64,000 nt of DNA from contig NZ_KI421511.1 in the NCBI RefSeq assembly GCF_000473265.1, positions 7,413,314 to 7,477,313 on the forward strand, given 5' to 3'. Source of the DNA: Amycolatopsis thermoflava N1165 (GTDB lineage: Bacteria; Actinomycetota; Actinomycetes; Mycobacteriales; Pseudonocardiaceae). A program made the translations under genes and the position numbers. A model generated the notes under the pieces. That model ran no database searches and was not told the DNA's origin. It saw nothing but the letters and a program-made list of their open reading frames with translations. Each line of letters opens with the position of its first letter. Position 1 is the stretch's first letter. This document shows positions 41,626 through 54,614 of the stretch, one piece after another.

Positions 41626-43069
41626 CTAGGCGATCGGCCGGTCCGTCGGCGCGATCGGCGCCGGCAGGACGTTCCGGCCGGTCAGGTAGGCGTCCACACC
41701 GGCCGCGGCGGAGCGGCCCTCGGCGATCGCCCACACGATCAGCGACTGCCCGCGGCCCATGTCACCGGCCACGAACACGTTCTCCACGCTGGTGCGGAAA
41801 TCCGCGTCCCGCGCGACGTTGCCGCGCGCGTCCAGCTCCACGCCGAGCTGCTCGAGCAGGCCTTCGCGCTGCGGGCCGACGAAGCCCATCGCCAGCAGCA
41901 CCAGCTGCGCGGGCAGCTCCCGCTCGGTGCCCTCGACCTCGACGAACTTCCCGCCCTCGTTGCGGACCTCGACCAGCCGCAGCGCCCGCAGGTTCCCGTC
42001 CTCGTCGGCGAGGAACTCCTGCGTGCTCACCGAGTACAGCCGCTCGCCGCCCTCCTCGTGCGCCGAGGACACCCGGAAGATCATCGGGTACGTCGGCCAC
42101 GGGTGGGCCTCCGACCGGGTCTCCGGCGGGCGGGGCATGATCTCCAGCTGCGTCACCGAAAGCGCGCCCTGCCGGTGCGACGTGCCGACGCAGTCCGCGC
42201 CGGTGTCACCGCCGCCGATCACCACGACGTGCTTGCCCTCGGCCGAAATCGGTGACGACTCCAGCTCGCCCGACGCCACCCGGTTCGCCAGCGGCAGGAA
42301 CTCCATCGCCTGGTAGATGCCCGGGATCTCGCGGCCCTGGACCGGCAGGTCGCGCCACGCGGTCGCGCCACCGGCCAGCACCACCGCGTCATACTCAGTC
42401 CGCAGCTCTTCCGCCGTGATGTCGACGCCGACGTTCACGCCGGTGCGGAACTCCGTACCCTCGGCCCGCATCTGGTCCAGCCGCCGGTCCAGCCTGCGCT
42501 TCTCCATCTTGAACTCGGGGATGCCGTACCGCAGCAGCCCGCCGATCGCGTCGGCCCGCTCGAACACGACCACGTCGTGCCCGGCGCGGGTCAGCTGCTG
42601 CGCCGCCGCCAGACCCGACGGACCGGACCCGACCACCGCGACCTTCTTGCCGGTGCGCGTCTTCGGGGGCTGCGGCGTGATCCAGCCCTCCTCCCACGCG
42701 CGGTCCACGATGGAGATCTCGACCCGCTTGATCGTCACCGGGTCGTCGTTGATCCCGAGCACGCACGCGGTCTCGCACGGCGCCGGGCACAGCGTCCCGG
42801 TGAACTCCGGGAAGTTGTTCGTGGCGTGCAGCCGCTCGATCGCGTCGCGCCAGTCGTCGCTCCAGACCAGCGTGTTCCACTCCGGGATCAGGTTGCCCAG
42901 CGGGCAGCCCTGGTGGCAGAACGGGATGCCGCAGTCCATGCAGCGGCCGGCCTGCTTCTCCAGCTTGCTGGACGCGAAGTCCTCGTACACCTCGCGCCAG
43001 TCGAGCAGCCGCAACGGCACCGGCCGGGTCTTCGGCGTCTCGCGCGGCGTCGTCAGAAAACCCTTGGGG

Positions 43070-43077
<8 letters not shown>
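41626..43077 (-). CDS. gltD: Glutamate synthase (NADPH) small subunit GltD (483 aa)
   Basis: The FAD- and NADPH-binding subunit that passes electrons to GltB for glutamate formation in ammonium assimilation. The N-terminal cysteine clusters are RCMDCGIPFCHQGCPLGN and LCPAPCETACVL (4Fe-4S). The FAD site is VAVVGSGPSGLAAAQQL and the NADPH site VVVIGGGDTGADCVG; the C-terminal GDMGRGQSLIVWAI closes the FAD domain. ATG overlaps the gltB stop by eight bases, so the subunits are made together. Confidence 0.97.
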
Positions 43078-47599
<4,522 letters not shown>

Positions 47600-47632
47600 G
47601 GCTGGCCGTCTCCTCACACGTGGGCGCGGCAC

Positions 47633-47656
47633 GGGCTGTTGTTAACGCAACAGCCC
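47633..47656. promoter_or_regulatory. Perfect inverted repeat in the gltB leader/promoter
   Basis: GGGCTGTTG and CAACAGCCC, nine-base perfect arms with a TTAACG spacer, lie 34 bp upstream of the gltB start. It could be an operator for a nitrogen or amino-acid regulator, or a hairpin in the 5' leader of the mRNA. The sequence alone does not decide between these. Confidence 0.55.
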
Positions 47657-48087
47657 TCCTGCGCGATGGTCAGTCGAGAGCAGAAGTCCGAGTCGCCTGA
47701 ACGAGGGCAGGACTCGGCACACCGGCCACACGTCGTTGGGTGGCCGCCGGTCGGCACGTCTTCGGGCCGCTGGCGCGCATCAGCGAGTTCCCCGGGTTGT
47801 GGTGGGCGGGTTCCCGCGGCGCGCCAGTTACCCCCGGGTTCGCCGGGTCTTATGACAGTAGTGTGAACTCGCCGTTATCGACATACGTCGAGCGGACCTC
47901 GTGGCATATGCCATACGGACGTTGACGCGACAGCCTCCGGTGTGGAAGTACCGTTGCACCAGCGTTGACCTGCGCAAAGATGTGCCGGTGGGGTGCCGTG
48001 ATCGATTCACCGGTTCGAGTGAGTGTCCGATTAAGTAATCAAGGTGTTACGGACGCGGAGCGCCTTCCGGCCGGGATACTCGGGGTC
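47657..48087. other. Intergenic region between gltB and the MBL hydrolase
   Basis: About 430 bases without a convincing gene. It is less GC-rich than its surroundings around 47850-47930, as expected for promoters, and includes the 12-bp palindrome TGGCATATGCCA at 47902-47913 and nearby ACATACGTCG. Both divergent genes must have promoters here. No small RNA or conserved riboswitch could be recognised. Confidence 0.5.
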
Positions 48088-48873
48088 ATGGACGGCCTGG
48101 CGATGCGTTTCCTCGGCCACTCGACGGTCCGACTGGAGATCGCCGGCCGGGTCGTGCTGACCGACCCCGTGCTGACGCGCACGGTGGGTGGGCTGGTGCG
48201 AGTCGCGCCGCCGCTGGACCCCGCCGCCTACGCCGACGTCGATCTGGTGCTGATCTCCCACCTGCACGGCGACCACCTGCACGCGCCGTCGCTGCGGCTG
48301 CTGGGGCGGGACGTGCCGATCGTGGTGCCGCGCGGGGCCGGCGCGTGGATGCGACGGCGGGGGTTTTCGGCAGTGGCGGAACTGGACATCGGGGAGCAGT
48401 TGCCGTTCGGCGACCTGCGGGTGACCGCGGTGCCGGCGGACCACTCGGGGCACCGCTGGGGGCCGCGTTTCACGCACGGCCCGCAGGCCCGCGCGAACGG
48501 TCATGTCGTGGAGGCGCCGGGGGTGCGGGTGTACGTCGCCGGGGACACGGACCTGTACCCGGGGATGGCCGAGCTCGGCCCGGTGGACGTGGCGTTGCTG
48601 CCGGTGTGGGGATGGGGGCCGAACCTCGGCCCCGGGCACCTGGACCCGACGCGGGCCGCGGAGGCGGTCGCACTGGTGCAGCCGCGCGTGGCGGTGCCCG
48701 TGCACTGGGGGACGCTGGCCGTCCCCGGCCTGGCGCGAACCCCCCGCATGCGGCGGTTGCTGGTCGCACCGCCACGAACGTTCGCGGCGGAGGTGGCGGA
48801 CCGCGGCCTGCCGACCACGGTGGCCCTCACGGAGCCCGGCGAGCCGGTGCAGCTGCACAGGTCCCCCCGATGA
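48088..48873 (+). CDS. MBL-fold metal-dependent hydrolase (261 aa)
   Basis: A UlaG/L-ascorbate-6-phosphate-lactonase-like metallo-beta-lactamase-fold protein. The metal motif is ISHLHGDHLHAPSLRLL (HxHxDH), with further ligands in VPADHSGHRWGPRF, VYVAGDTDLYPGM and VPVHWGTLAVPGL. There is no signal peptide. Start ATG 48088 fits the family (MRFLGHSTVRLEI follows); an in-frame ATG at 48103 is an alternative. The substrate is unknown. Confidence 0.88.
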   Translation: MDGLAMRFLGHSTVRLEIAGRVVLTDPVLTRTVGGLVRVAPPLDPAAYADVDLVLISHLHGDHLHAPSLRLLGRDVPIVVPRGAGAWMRRRGFSAVAELDIGEQLPFGDLRVTAVPADHSGHRWGPRFTHGPQARANGHVVEAPGVRVYVAGDTDLYPGMAELGPVDVALLPVWGWGPNLGPGHLDPTRAAEAVALVQPRVAVPVHWGTLAVPGLARTPRMRRLLVAPPRTFAAEVADRGLPTTVALTEPGEPVQLHRSPR

Positions 48874-49024
48874 GGCCACCCGCAGAGCCCGCAACCGCGG
48901 ACTTCGCCCGCCTGAGCGTGGGACTCGCGGGGTGGTGCGCGAGTTCCGCGCTCGTCGGTGTGAGATCGGCGATCGTCGGCGCGGCGGTCACCGGGCCGGG
49001 GCGGGTGCGTGATGGGGTGGCTGG

Positions 49025-49609
49025 GTGAACTGGACCGACCTCTCCAGCGTCGGCTACCCGACCCTCTTCCTGGGCGTCCTCGTCGGCTCGATCGTGCCGA
49101 TCGTCCCGACCGGCGCCGTCGTCGGTGCGGCGGCCGCGATCGCCATGACGACCGGGCACCTGTCGTTGCCCTTGGTGCTGCTGCTGGCCGCTGCGGGCGC
49201 GATGGTGGGTGACGTCGTGACCTTCGCCGTCGCGCGGCTGGGCAGTGACGCGGCGGTCCGCTGGCTGGCCCGCGGGCAGAAGCCGGAACGTCTCGTCGCG
49301 GCCCGGCGGCGGTTCGCGCGGCAGGGGTGGCAGCTCGTGGTCGTCGGGCGGTTGCTGCCGGCCGGGCGCATCCCCGTGCTGCTGGCCGCGGGCGCGATCG
49401 CCTACCCGTGGCGACGGCTGTTGCCCGCGACGGCCGTGGCGTGCGTGCTGTGGGCGGTCGCGTACGCGTTGCTCGGCGTGCTCAGCGGCGGCCTGTTCGA
49501 CTCGCCGCTCGTCGCGACGTTGCTGGCCGCCGTGCTGGTCTTGCTGGTCACCGGGGTGATCAACCTGGTGGCGAAGCGCCGCAGGGAAAGGGTGGGGAAC
49601 CGGGGATGA
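49025..49609 (+). CDS. DedA-family membrane protein (194 aa)
   Basis: DedA proteins are membrane transporters; some members recycle undecaprenyl phosphate. Seen here: LFLGVLVGSIVPIVPTGAVVGA, the reentrant-like GDVVTFAVARLGSDAAVRWLARG, the family block FARQGWQLVVVGRLLPAGRIPVLLAAG with its conserved Arg residues, and C-terminal helices. Start GTG 49025. The stop overlaps the start of the alkaline-phosphatase-like gene (ATGA), so the pair is coupled and may act in one membrane-lipid process. Confidence 0.88.
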   Translation: MNWTDLSSVGYPTLFLGVLVGSIVPIVPTGAVVGAAAAIAMTTGHLSLPLVLLLAAAGAMVGDVVTFAVARLGSDAAVRWLARGQKPERLVAARRRFARQGWQLVVVGRLLPAGRIPVLLAAGAIAYPWRRLLPATAVACVLWAVAYALLGVLSGGLFDSPLVATLLAAVLVLLVTGVINLVAKRRRERVGNRG

Positions 49610-51612
49610 CAACGGCGGAGAGGGGCCGGCTGTTCCGGCGTGGACGGTCGCTCGCGCGGTTCGCCCTGGTGTGGCTGACCACGTCGCTGGCGCTCGTCGG
49701 CATGGACGACCTGCTCGACGGCTTCGCGATGCCGGACTGGTGGCAGCCACTGGTGTGCGGCCTGCTGCTGAGCCTGCTGACCGCCGTGGTGTGGCCGCAA
49801 GTCCTGCGGGTCGCGTTGCCGCTGGCGTTGTTCACGCTCGGTATCGGCAGCTTCCTGGTGCTCGGCGCGGGCGCGGTGGCGGCGTTCGCGGTTGTGCCGG
49901 GGGTCGAGGTCAACGGGCTGCGCACCGGGTTCCTCGTCGTGGTCGGGGTGTCCGCGGTCAGCGGCGTGGTGTCGAGCGTGCTGGCCATCGACGAGGACGA
50001 GGTGTTCTTCCGTCGCGCCCGCCGTCGGTCGCGCCGCTGCCCGGACCCCGGACCGGACCTGCCGCCCGGGCTGATCTTCCTGCAGGTCGACGGCCTCGGG
50101 TACGACGTCGTGCGCCGCGCGGTGCGGGACGGCGACATGCCGACCCTGGCGCGCTGGCTCGCCGAGGACAGCCACGCGCTGGTGCGCTGGCAGACCGACT
50201 GGAGCTCGCAGACCGGCGCGAGCGTGTGCGGCATCCTGCACGGCTCCAACCACGACATCCTCGGCTTCCGCTGGTACGAAAAGGACCGCGACCACGTGAT
50301 GGCGTGCGCCCACCCGCGCGACGCGGCCGAGATCGAGCGGCGGCACTCGAACGGCCGCGGCCTGCTCGCCGTCGACGGCGCCAGCCACGGCAACCTCTTC
50401 ACCGGCGACGCGCCCCACGTCAGCCTCACCATGAGCGCCGTGTCCGTGCTGCTGCCCAGAGGCCTGCGCCGACGCCGTGCGGACCGCGTCGGCGCGGGCT
50501 ACTACGCCTACTTCGCCAACCCGGTGAACGCGTTGCGCACGTTGGGTTCGGCGCTGGTCGACATCGTCCGCGAGGTCTCGGCGTCGGCGCGGCAGCGGCG
50601 GGCGGGCGTGGTGCCGCGGGTGCCGCGCGGCGGGATCTACCCGGTCGCCCGGACCGGCACCACGGTCATCTCCCGGGACGTCGTGGTGTCCGCGGTGCTG
50701 GAGGACATGCTCAACGGCCGCCCCGTGGTCTACGCGGACTTCCTCGGCTACGACGAGGTCGCCCACCACTCCGGCATCGAACGGTTCGACACGCTCGCCG
50801 TGCTGCGGGCGATCGACCAGCAGATCGGGCGGCTGCACCGGGCTTCCCGGCTCGGGCCGCGGCCCTACCACCTGGTGGTGCTGTCCGATCACGGCCAGAC
50901 GCAGGGGTGGGCGTTCGCGCACCGGTTCGGCGAGTCACTGGAGGAGCTGGTCGGGCGGCTGTGCGGCGGGCCGGCCCCGGAAGCGGTGTCCGGCGGCCCG
51001 GTCGCCACCCGCCTGCAGGAGCGGGTGACCGGGGCGCGGCGCATCGAGCACCGGCCACGGGAGGACGAGCGGCACGAAGTGACTCGCGTGGCGCCCGGCG
51101 TGGTCGTCGTGGTGTCCGGCCACGTCGGGATGGTGTCGTTCACCGAGCACGACGGCCGGGTCTCGCTGGAGACGATCGAGCGTGAGTACCCGGAGCTGCT
51201 GCCCGCGCTCGTCGACCACCCGGGCATCGGGTTCATGCTGGTGCGCAGCGACGTCCACGGCCCGGTCGTGCTCGGCCGTGACGGCGTCCACCGGCTGGCT
51301 TCGGGCGAGGTGCTCGGGGAGGACCCGCTGGCGCTGTACGGGGAGCACGCCCCGGACCTGATCCGCCGCGTGGACACCTTCCCGCACTGCGCCGACATCA
51401 TGATCAACAGCCGGTGGGACCCGGAAACCGGGGAGGCCTCGCCGTTCGAGATCCACGTCGGCTCGCACGGCGGGCTCGGCGGGGAGCAGGAGCGCGGGTT
51501 CCTCATCTACCCCAAGGAGTTCGAGCCGCCCGGTGAGCTGGTGGGGGCCGAGTCGCTGCACCGGTTGTTCCGGGTGTGGCTGACGAAGCTGGGCCATCCC
51601 GAGCCCGAGTGA
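49606..51612 (+). CDS. Membrane-anchored alkaline-phosphatase-superfamily protein (668 aa)
   Basis: Four or so N-terminal hydrophobic segments (about residues 20-130) precede an alkaline-phosphatase/phosphodiesterase domain. It has LIFLQVDGLGYDVVRRA with the first metal Asp, the nucleophile region WSSQTGASVCGILHG (Thr or Ser), YADFLGYDEVAHHSGIERFD, VVLSDHGQTQGWAFAHRFG and a late HVGSHGGLGGEQ. Such proteins hydrolyse phosphate diesters or transfer phospho-groups, probably outside the membrane. Coupled to DedA; the substrate is unknown. Confidence 0.87.
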   Translation: MTTAERGRLFRRGRSLARFALVWLTTSLALVGMDDLLDGFAMPDWWQPLVCGLLLSLLTAVVWPQVLRVALPLALFTLGIGSFLVLGAGAVAAFAVVPGVEVNGLRTGFLVVVGVSAVSGVVSSVLAIDEDEVFFRRARRRSRRCPDPGPDLPPGLIFLQVDGLGYDVVRRAVRDGDMPTLARWLAEDSHALVRWQTDWSSQTGASVCGILHGSNHDILGFRWYEKDRDHVMACAHPRDAAEIERRHSNGRGLLAVDGASHGNLFTGDAPHVSLTMSAVSVLLPRGLRRRRADRVGAGYYAYFANPVNALRTLGSALVDIVREVSASARQRRAGVVPRVPRGGIYPVARTGTTVISRDVVVSAVLEDMLNGRPVVYADFLGYDEVAHHSGIERFDTLAVLRAIDQQIGRLHRASRLGPRPYHLVVLSDHGQTQGWAFAHRFGESLEELVGRLCGGPAPEAVSGGPVATRLQERVTGARRIEHRPREDERHEVTRVAPGVVVVVSGHVGMVSFTEHDGRVSLETIEREYPELLPALVDHPGIGFMLVRSDVHGPVVLGRDGVHRLASGEVLGEDPLALYGEHAPDLIRRVDTFPHCADIMINSRWDPETGEASPFEIHVGSHGGLGGEQERGFLIYPKEFEPPGELVGAESLHRLFRVWLTKLGHPEPE

Positions 51613-51613
51613 G

Positions 51614-52387
51614 TCAGCCCGCGAGCGTCACCGAACCCAGGCTGGTGAAGTGTGCCGCCACCCGGGTGCCCGGCGAAACGGGTACGGCGTCGGTGAGGCC
51701 GCCGGTCAGCACGATCCATCCGGCCTCCAGCGCCAGGCCCCGTTCCGCCAGTGCGTTGGCGGCCAGTGCGAGCGCCTCGCCGGGGTGACCGAGCACGGCC
51801 GCGCCGGTCGCGCTGTCCACGATCGCTCCGTCGGCCTCCAGCAGGCACGCCTCCAGCGTCAGGTCCAGCCCGGTGGGCGCGACCCCCACCGAGCCGACCC
51901 GGAACACGCTCGACGAGGCGTTGTCGGCGATGGTGTCCGGTGCGGCGAACCGGAAGTCGGCGTACCGCGAGTCGATGACCTCGATCCCGCCGTACACCCG
52001 GTCCACCGCCGCCATCGCGGTGGCCGCCGTCACGCCGGGGCCCGCCAGGCGCGAGCCCAGCACGAACACGATCTCCGGCTCGGCCCGCGGGTGGATCAGC
52101 TTCGGCACCGGGTCCGCGGCAGGCAGCACCATGGCGTCGGTCAGCCAGGCCATCACCGGGCGGTCCACGCCCATGCGCTCCTGCTTCGCCTTCGACGTCA
52201 GGCCCAGTTTGAGCCCGATGAGTTTTTCGCCGCGCGCGAGCCGCAACCGCAACGCCTCGTCCTGCACCGCGTACGCGGTGCGCACGTCCAGGCCGGGCCA
52301 CTCCTCGGTGATCGGGCCGCGCGCCGTTCCCGCGTCCTCCGCCGCCAGCAGCACCCGCGCCGCCTCGGCGATGCTCCACCCGCTCAC
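51614..52387 (-). CDS. 4-oxalocrotonate decarboxylase-like enzyme (257 aa)
   Basis: A FAH-fold member of the 2-keto-4-pentenoate hydratase/4-oxalocrotonate decarboxylase group. GLKLGLTSKAKQERMGVDRP, IHPRAEPEIVFVLGSRLAGPG, EVIDSRYADFRF and DTIADNASSSVFRVG carry the metal-binding Glu residues. The details (PRAEPEI, DSRYADF) resemble XylI/DmpH more than the hydratase. It would decarboxylate 2-oxo-3-hexenedioate in meta-cleavage of catechols. GTG overlaps the hydratase stop (GTGA). Confidence 0.78.
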   Translation of the reverse strand: MSGWSIAEAARVLLAAEDAGTARGPITEEWPGLDVRTAYAVQDEALRLRLARGEKLIGLKLGLTSKAKQERMGVDRPVMAWLTDAMVLPAADPVPKLIHPRAEPEIVFVLGSRLAGPGVTAATAMAAVDRVYGGIEVIDSRYADFRFAAPDTIADNASSSVFRVGSVGVAPTGLDLTLEACLLEADGAIVDSATGAAVLGHPGEALALAANALAERGLALEAGWIVLTGGLTDAVPVSPGTRVAAHFTSLGSVTLAG

Positions 52388-53181
52388 GCGTCCTCCTTCG
52401 ACCCGAACACAGCCGTCACACTGCCCAGCCCCGCCACCGTCGAGACCACCGTGTCACCGGGGCGCAACGGGATCGCCTTCGTCATCGACCCGGGCAGCAC
52501 CACGTGCCCCGGCTCCAGGTCGATGCCCAGCGGGCCGACGGTGTTCGCCAGCCACACCAGCGCGTTCAGCGGCGACCCGAGCACCGCGCCGCCCGCCCCG
52601 GTCGCCACCAGCTCACCGCCCGAGTGCAGCGTGCAGCCGGCCAGGCGCAGGTCCACCGAGGACAGTGCGGTCGGCCTGCTGCCCAGCACCACCCCGCCCG
52701 AGGACGCGTTGTCGGCGATGGTGTCGACGATCGAAATGCGCCAGTCCTCGATGCGGGAGTCCACGATCTCCAGCGCGGGCACCACGAAGTCCACGGCACG
52801 CACCGCGTCGGCCACCGTCACGCCGGGCCCGGACAGCTTCCGCCCGAGCACGAACGCGATCTCCGGCTCGATCCGCGGCTGCAGGAAGCTGTCGACCGGG
52901 ATCGGCTGGTGCTCGAGGTGGAACATGGTGCCGGTGAGGTGCCCGTAGTCGGGCTGGTCGACGCCCATCTGACGCTGCATCGCGGCCGAGGCCAGGCCCA
53001 CCTTGTGGCCCTTGATCTCGTCGCCGCCCTCGGTCCACACGCGCACCTGGTCGAGCTGGATCCGGTAGGCGTCCTCGACGGTCGCGCCCGGGTAGGTCTC
53101 GATCAGGGGCGCGATGGGCTTGCCCGCCGCGTAGGCCTGCAGCAGGAGGTCGGCCGCCTCCCGCACCGCTGTCGCATCCAT
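52384..53181 (-). CDS. 2-keto-4-pentenoate hydratase-like enzyme (265 aa)
   Basis: A DmpE/MhpD-like hydratase acting after ring cleavage of aromatic compounds or steroids. Markers: EDAYRIQLDQVRVWTEGG, GHKVGLASAAMQRQMGVDQP, QPRIEPEIAFVLGRKLSGPG, LEIVDSRIEDWRISIVDTIA and DNASSGGVVLG. ATG 53181 gives the family N-terminus (MDATAVREAADLLLQAYAAG). It is coupled to the decarboxylase-like gene. No dioxygenase, semialdehyde dehydrogenase or aldolase lies nearby, so the pair must serve a pathway encoded elsewhere. Confidence 0.85.
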   Translation of the reverse strand: MDATAVREAADLLLQAYAAGKPIAPLIETYPGATVEDAYRIQLDQVRVWTEGGDEIKGHKVGLASAAMQRQMGVDQPDYGHLTGTMFHLEHQPIPVDSFLQPRIEPEIAFVLGRKLSGPGVTVADAVRAVDFVVPALEIVDSRIEDWRISIVDTIADNASSGGVVLGSRPTALSSVDLRLAGCTLHSGGELVATGAGGAVLGSPLNALVWLANTVGPLGIDLEPGHVVLPGSMTKAIPLRPGDTVVSTVAGLGSVTAVFGSKEDA

Positions 53182-53244
53182 GGCCTGAACTCTCGTGGCC
53201 GCCCCCGCCGATCGCAACCATCGCGTCCCGCTGGGCGGCACGCG

Positions 53245-53787
53245 TCAGACCCGCGCCCCCTGGTCCGCCGCGACGATCTCCGCCGCGGTCGGCGCGTTGC
53301 CCGGATCGGTGAGCCACTGCAACGCGACCCCGACCAGCAGCGAGTAGTAGTGCGAGCCGGCGATCCGCACCCGGTCCGGGTCCGCGTCCGGCCCGAGCCC
53401 GGCGAACGCCTGCGCGAGCGCCGTGCGCGCGGCCTGCTGGCCCCGCGCGTTCATCTCGCGGATCTTCTCGTCGTGCTGCAGGTAGGCGACACCCTCGAAG
53501 TTCACGAACCACAGCTGCCGGTTCGCCTGGATCGACTCGATGATCCGGCCCCAGCGCGCCTCGTTCGTGTCGCCCTCGCCGAGCGCCTGGAACAGCAGCT
53601 CGCCCCACTCGGCGTTCAGGTCGTTCAGCGCTCGCGTGAGCAGGCCCTCCTTCGACCCGAAGTGGTAGTTGATCGACGCCAGGTTCGCGCCGGAAGCGGC
53701 GGCCAGGTCACGCGCGGTGGTGCGCGCGTAGCCGGCGCGGAGGAGGCAGTCCCGTGCCGCGATCAGCAAGTTCTCCCGGTGTCCCAT
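53245..53787 (-). CDS. TetR-family transcriptional regulator (180 aa)
   Basis: N-terminal HTH typical of TetR: AARDCLLRAGYARTTARDLAAASGANLASINYHFGSKEG (recognition helix LASINYHF), then a helical ligand domain. Its start faces an ABC exporter gene with a perfect palindrome in between, so it very probably represses that exporter and itself. The two meta-cleavage genes lie downstream on the same strand with a 63-bp gap and might be co-regulated. Confidence 0.93.
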   Translation of the reverse strand: MGHRENLLIAARDCLLRAGYARTTARDLAAASGANLASINYHFGSKEGLLTRALNDLNAEWGELLFQALGEGDTNEARWGRIIESIQANRQLWFVNFEGVAYLQHDEKIREMNARGQQAARTALAQAFAGLGPDADPDRVRIAGSHYYSLLVGVALQWLTDPGNAPTAAEIVAADQGARV

Positions 53788-53807
53788 GTGTGCTACCGTA
53801 TCATATA

Positions 53808-53830
53808 AACGTTCGTTTAAAACGAACGTT
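53808..53830. promoter_or_regulatory. Perfect 23-bp palindrome, TetR operator candidate
   Basis: Arms AACGTTCGTTT and its exact complement flank a central A. It lies 21 bp upstream of the tetR start and 25 bp upstream of the ABC gene start. Size and symmetry match TetR operators such as those of TetR/AcrR proteins on efflux genes. CGTTCGTTT is AT-richer than its surroundings and may overlap both -10 regions. Confidence 0.78.
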
Positions 53831-53854
53831 CAAGGGTTGAGGAAGGGATCTGAC

Positions 53855-54613
53855 ATGGGGACTCCTGCTGTGCGCATCCGGGGCTTGCGCTGCAGATTCG
53901 AAGGGGAAGCGGGGCCGGTCGACGCGCTGCGCGGCATCGACCTGGACGTGCCGAGGGGCTCGTTCACGGCGATCATGGGCCCGTCGGGCTCGGGCAAGAC
54001 CACGTTGCTGCACTGCGCGGCCGGGCTGCGGACGCCGACCGCGGGCACGGCCGAGCTCGACGGCGTGAGCCTCGCCGGGCTCGACGAGACCAAGCTGGCC
54101 GAGCTGCGCCGGCGGCGCGTCGGCTTCGTGTTCCAGGCGTTCAACCTGCTGCCGGCGCTGACCGCGAAGGAGAACGTCGAACTGCCGCTGCGGCTGGATG
54201 GGCGCAAGCCCGACCCGCGCCGGACCGCCGCGCTGCTCGAGCGCGTCGGGCTGGGCAACCGCGGCGGCCACCGGCCGGACCAGCTCTCCGGCGGTCAGAA
54301 GCAGCGCGTCGCGGTGGCGCGGGCCCTGATCACCGACCCCGAGGTCGTCTTCGCCGACGAGCCGACGGGCGCGCTGGACATCCGCAGCGCCCGCGAGGTC
54401 CTGAGCCTGCTGCGCGGGCTCGCCGACCAGGGCCAGACGATCATCATGGTGACGCACGACCCGGTCGCGGCGTCCTTTTCGGACCGGGTGCTGTTCCTGG
54501 CCGACGGCCTGATCGTCGACCAGATGGCCCGCCCGGCGGCGGCCGCGGTCGCCAACCGCATGGCGACCCTGGTCGAGTCGGCCGAGCGGGCCGCCGCGAT
54601 GGGGGTGAACTGA
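53855..54613 (+). CDS. ABC transporter ATP-binding protein, MacB/LolD type (252 aa)
   Basis: Walker A IMGPSGSGKTTLLHC, Q-loop VGFVFQAFNLLPALTAKEN, signature LSGGQKQRVAVARAL, Walker B VVFADEPTGALD and switch His in VTHDPVAAS. These are the hallmarks of the MacB/LolD/FtsE-like ATPases that pair with FtsX-type permeases. ATG 53855 follows AGGAAGGG. The permease gene begins one base after the stop. Expression is probably released by the ligand of the divergent TetR protein. Confidence 0.95.
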   Translation: MGTPAVRIRGLRCRFEGEAGPVDALRGIDLDVPRGSFTAIMGPSGSGKTTLLHCAAGLRTPTAGTAELDGVSLAGLDETKLAELRRRRVGFVFQAFNLLPALTAKENVELPLRLDGRKPDPRRTAALLERVGLGNRGGHRPDQLSGGQKQRVAVARALITDPEVVFADEPTGALDIRSAREVLSLLRGLADQGQTIIMVTHDPVAASFSDRVLFLADGLIVDQMARPAAAAVANRMATLVESAERAAAMGVN

Positions 54614-54614
54614 C

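Noticed and set aside
48923..48944. Hairpin ACTCGCG/CGCGAGT as a terminator for the MBL gene
   Set aside because: Only seven paired bases in very GC-rich DNA; too weak to call without RNA data.
51614..53181. A complete aromatic meta-cleavage operon
   Set aside because: Only the hydratase-like and decarboxylase-like genes are present; flanking genes are a phosphatase-type protein and a TetR/ABC module.
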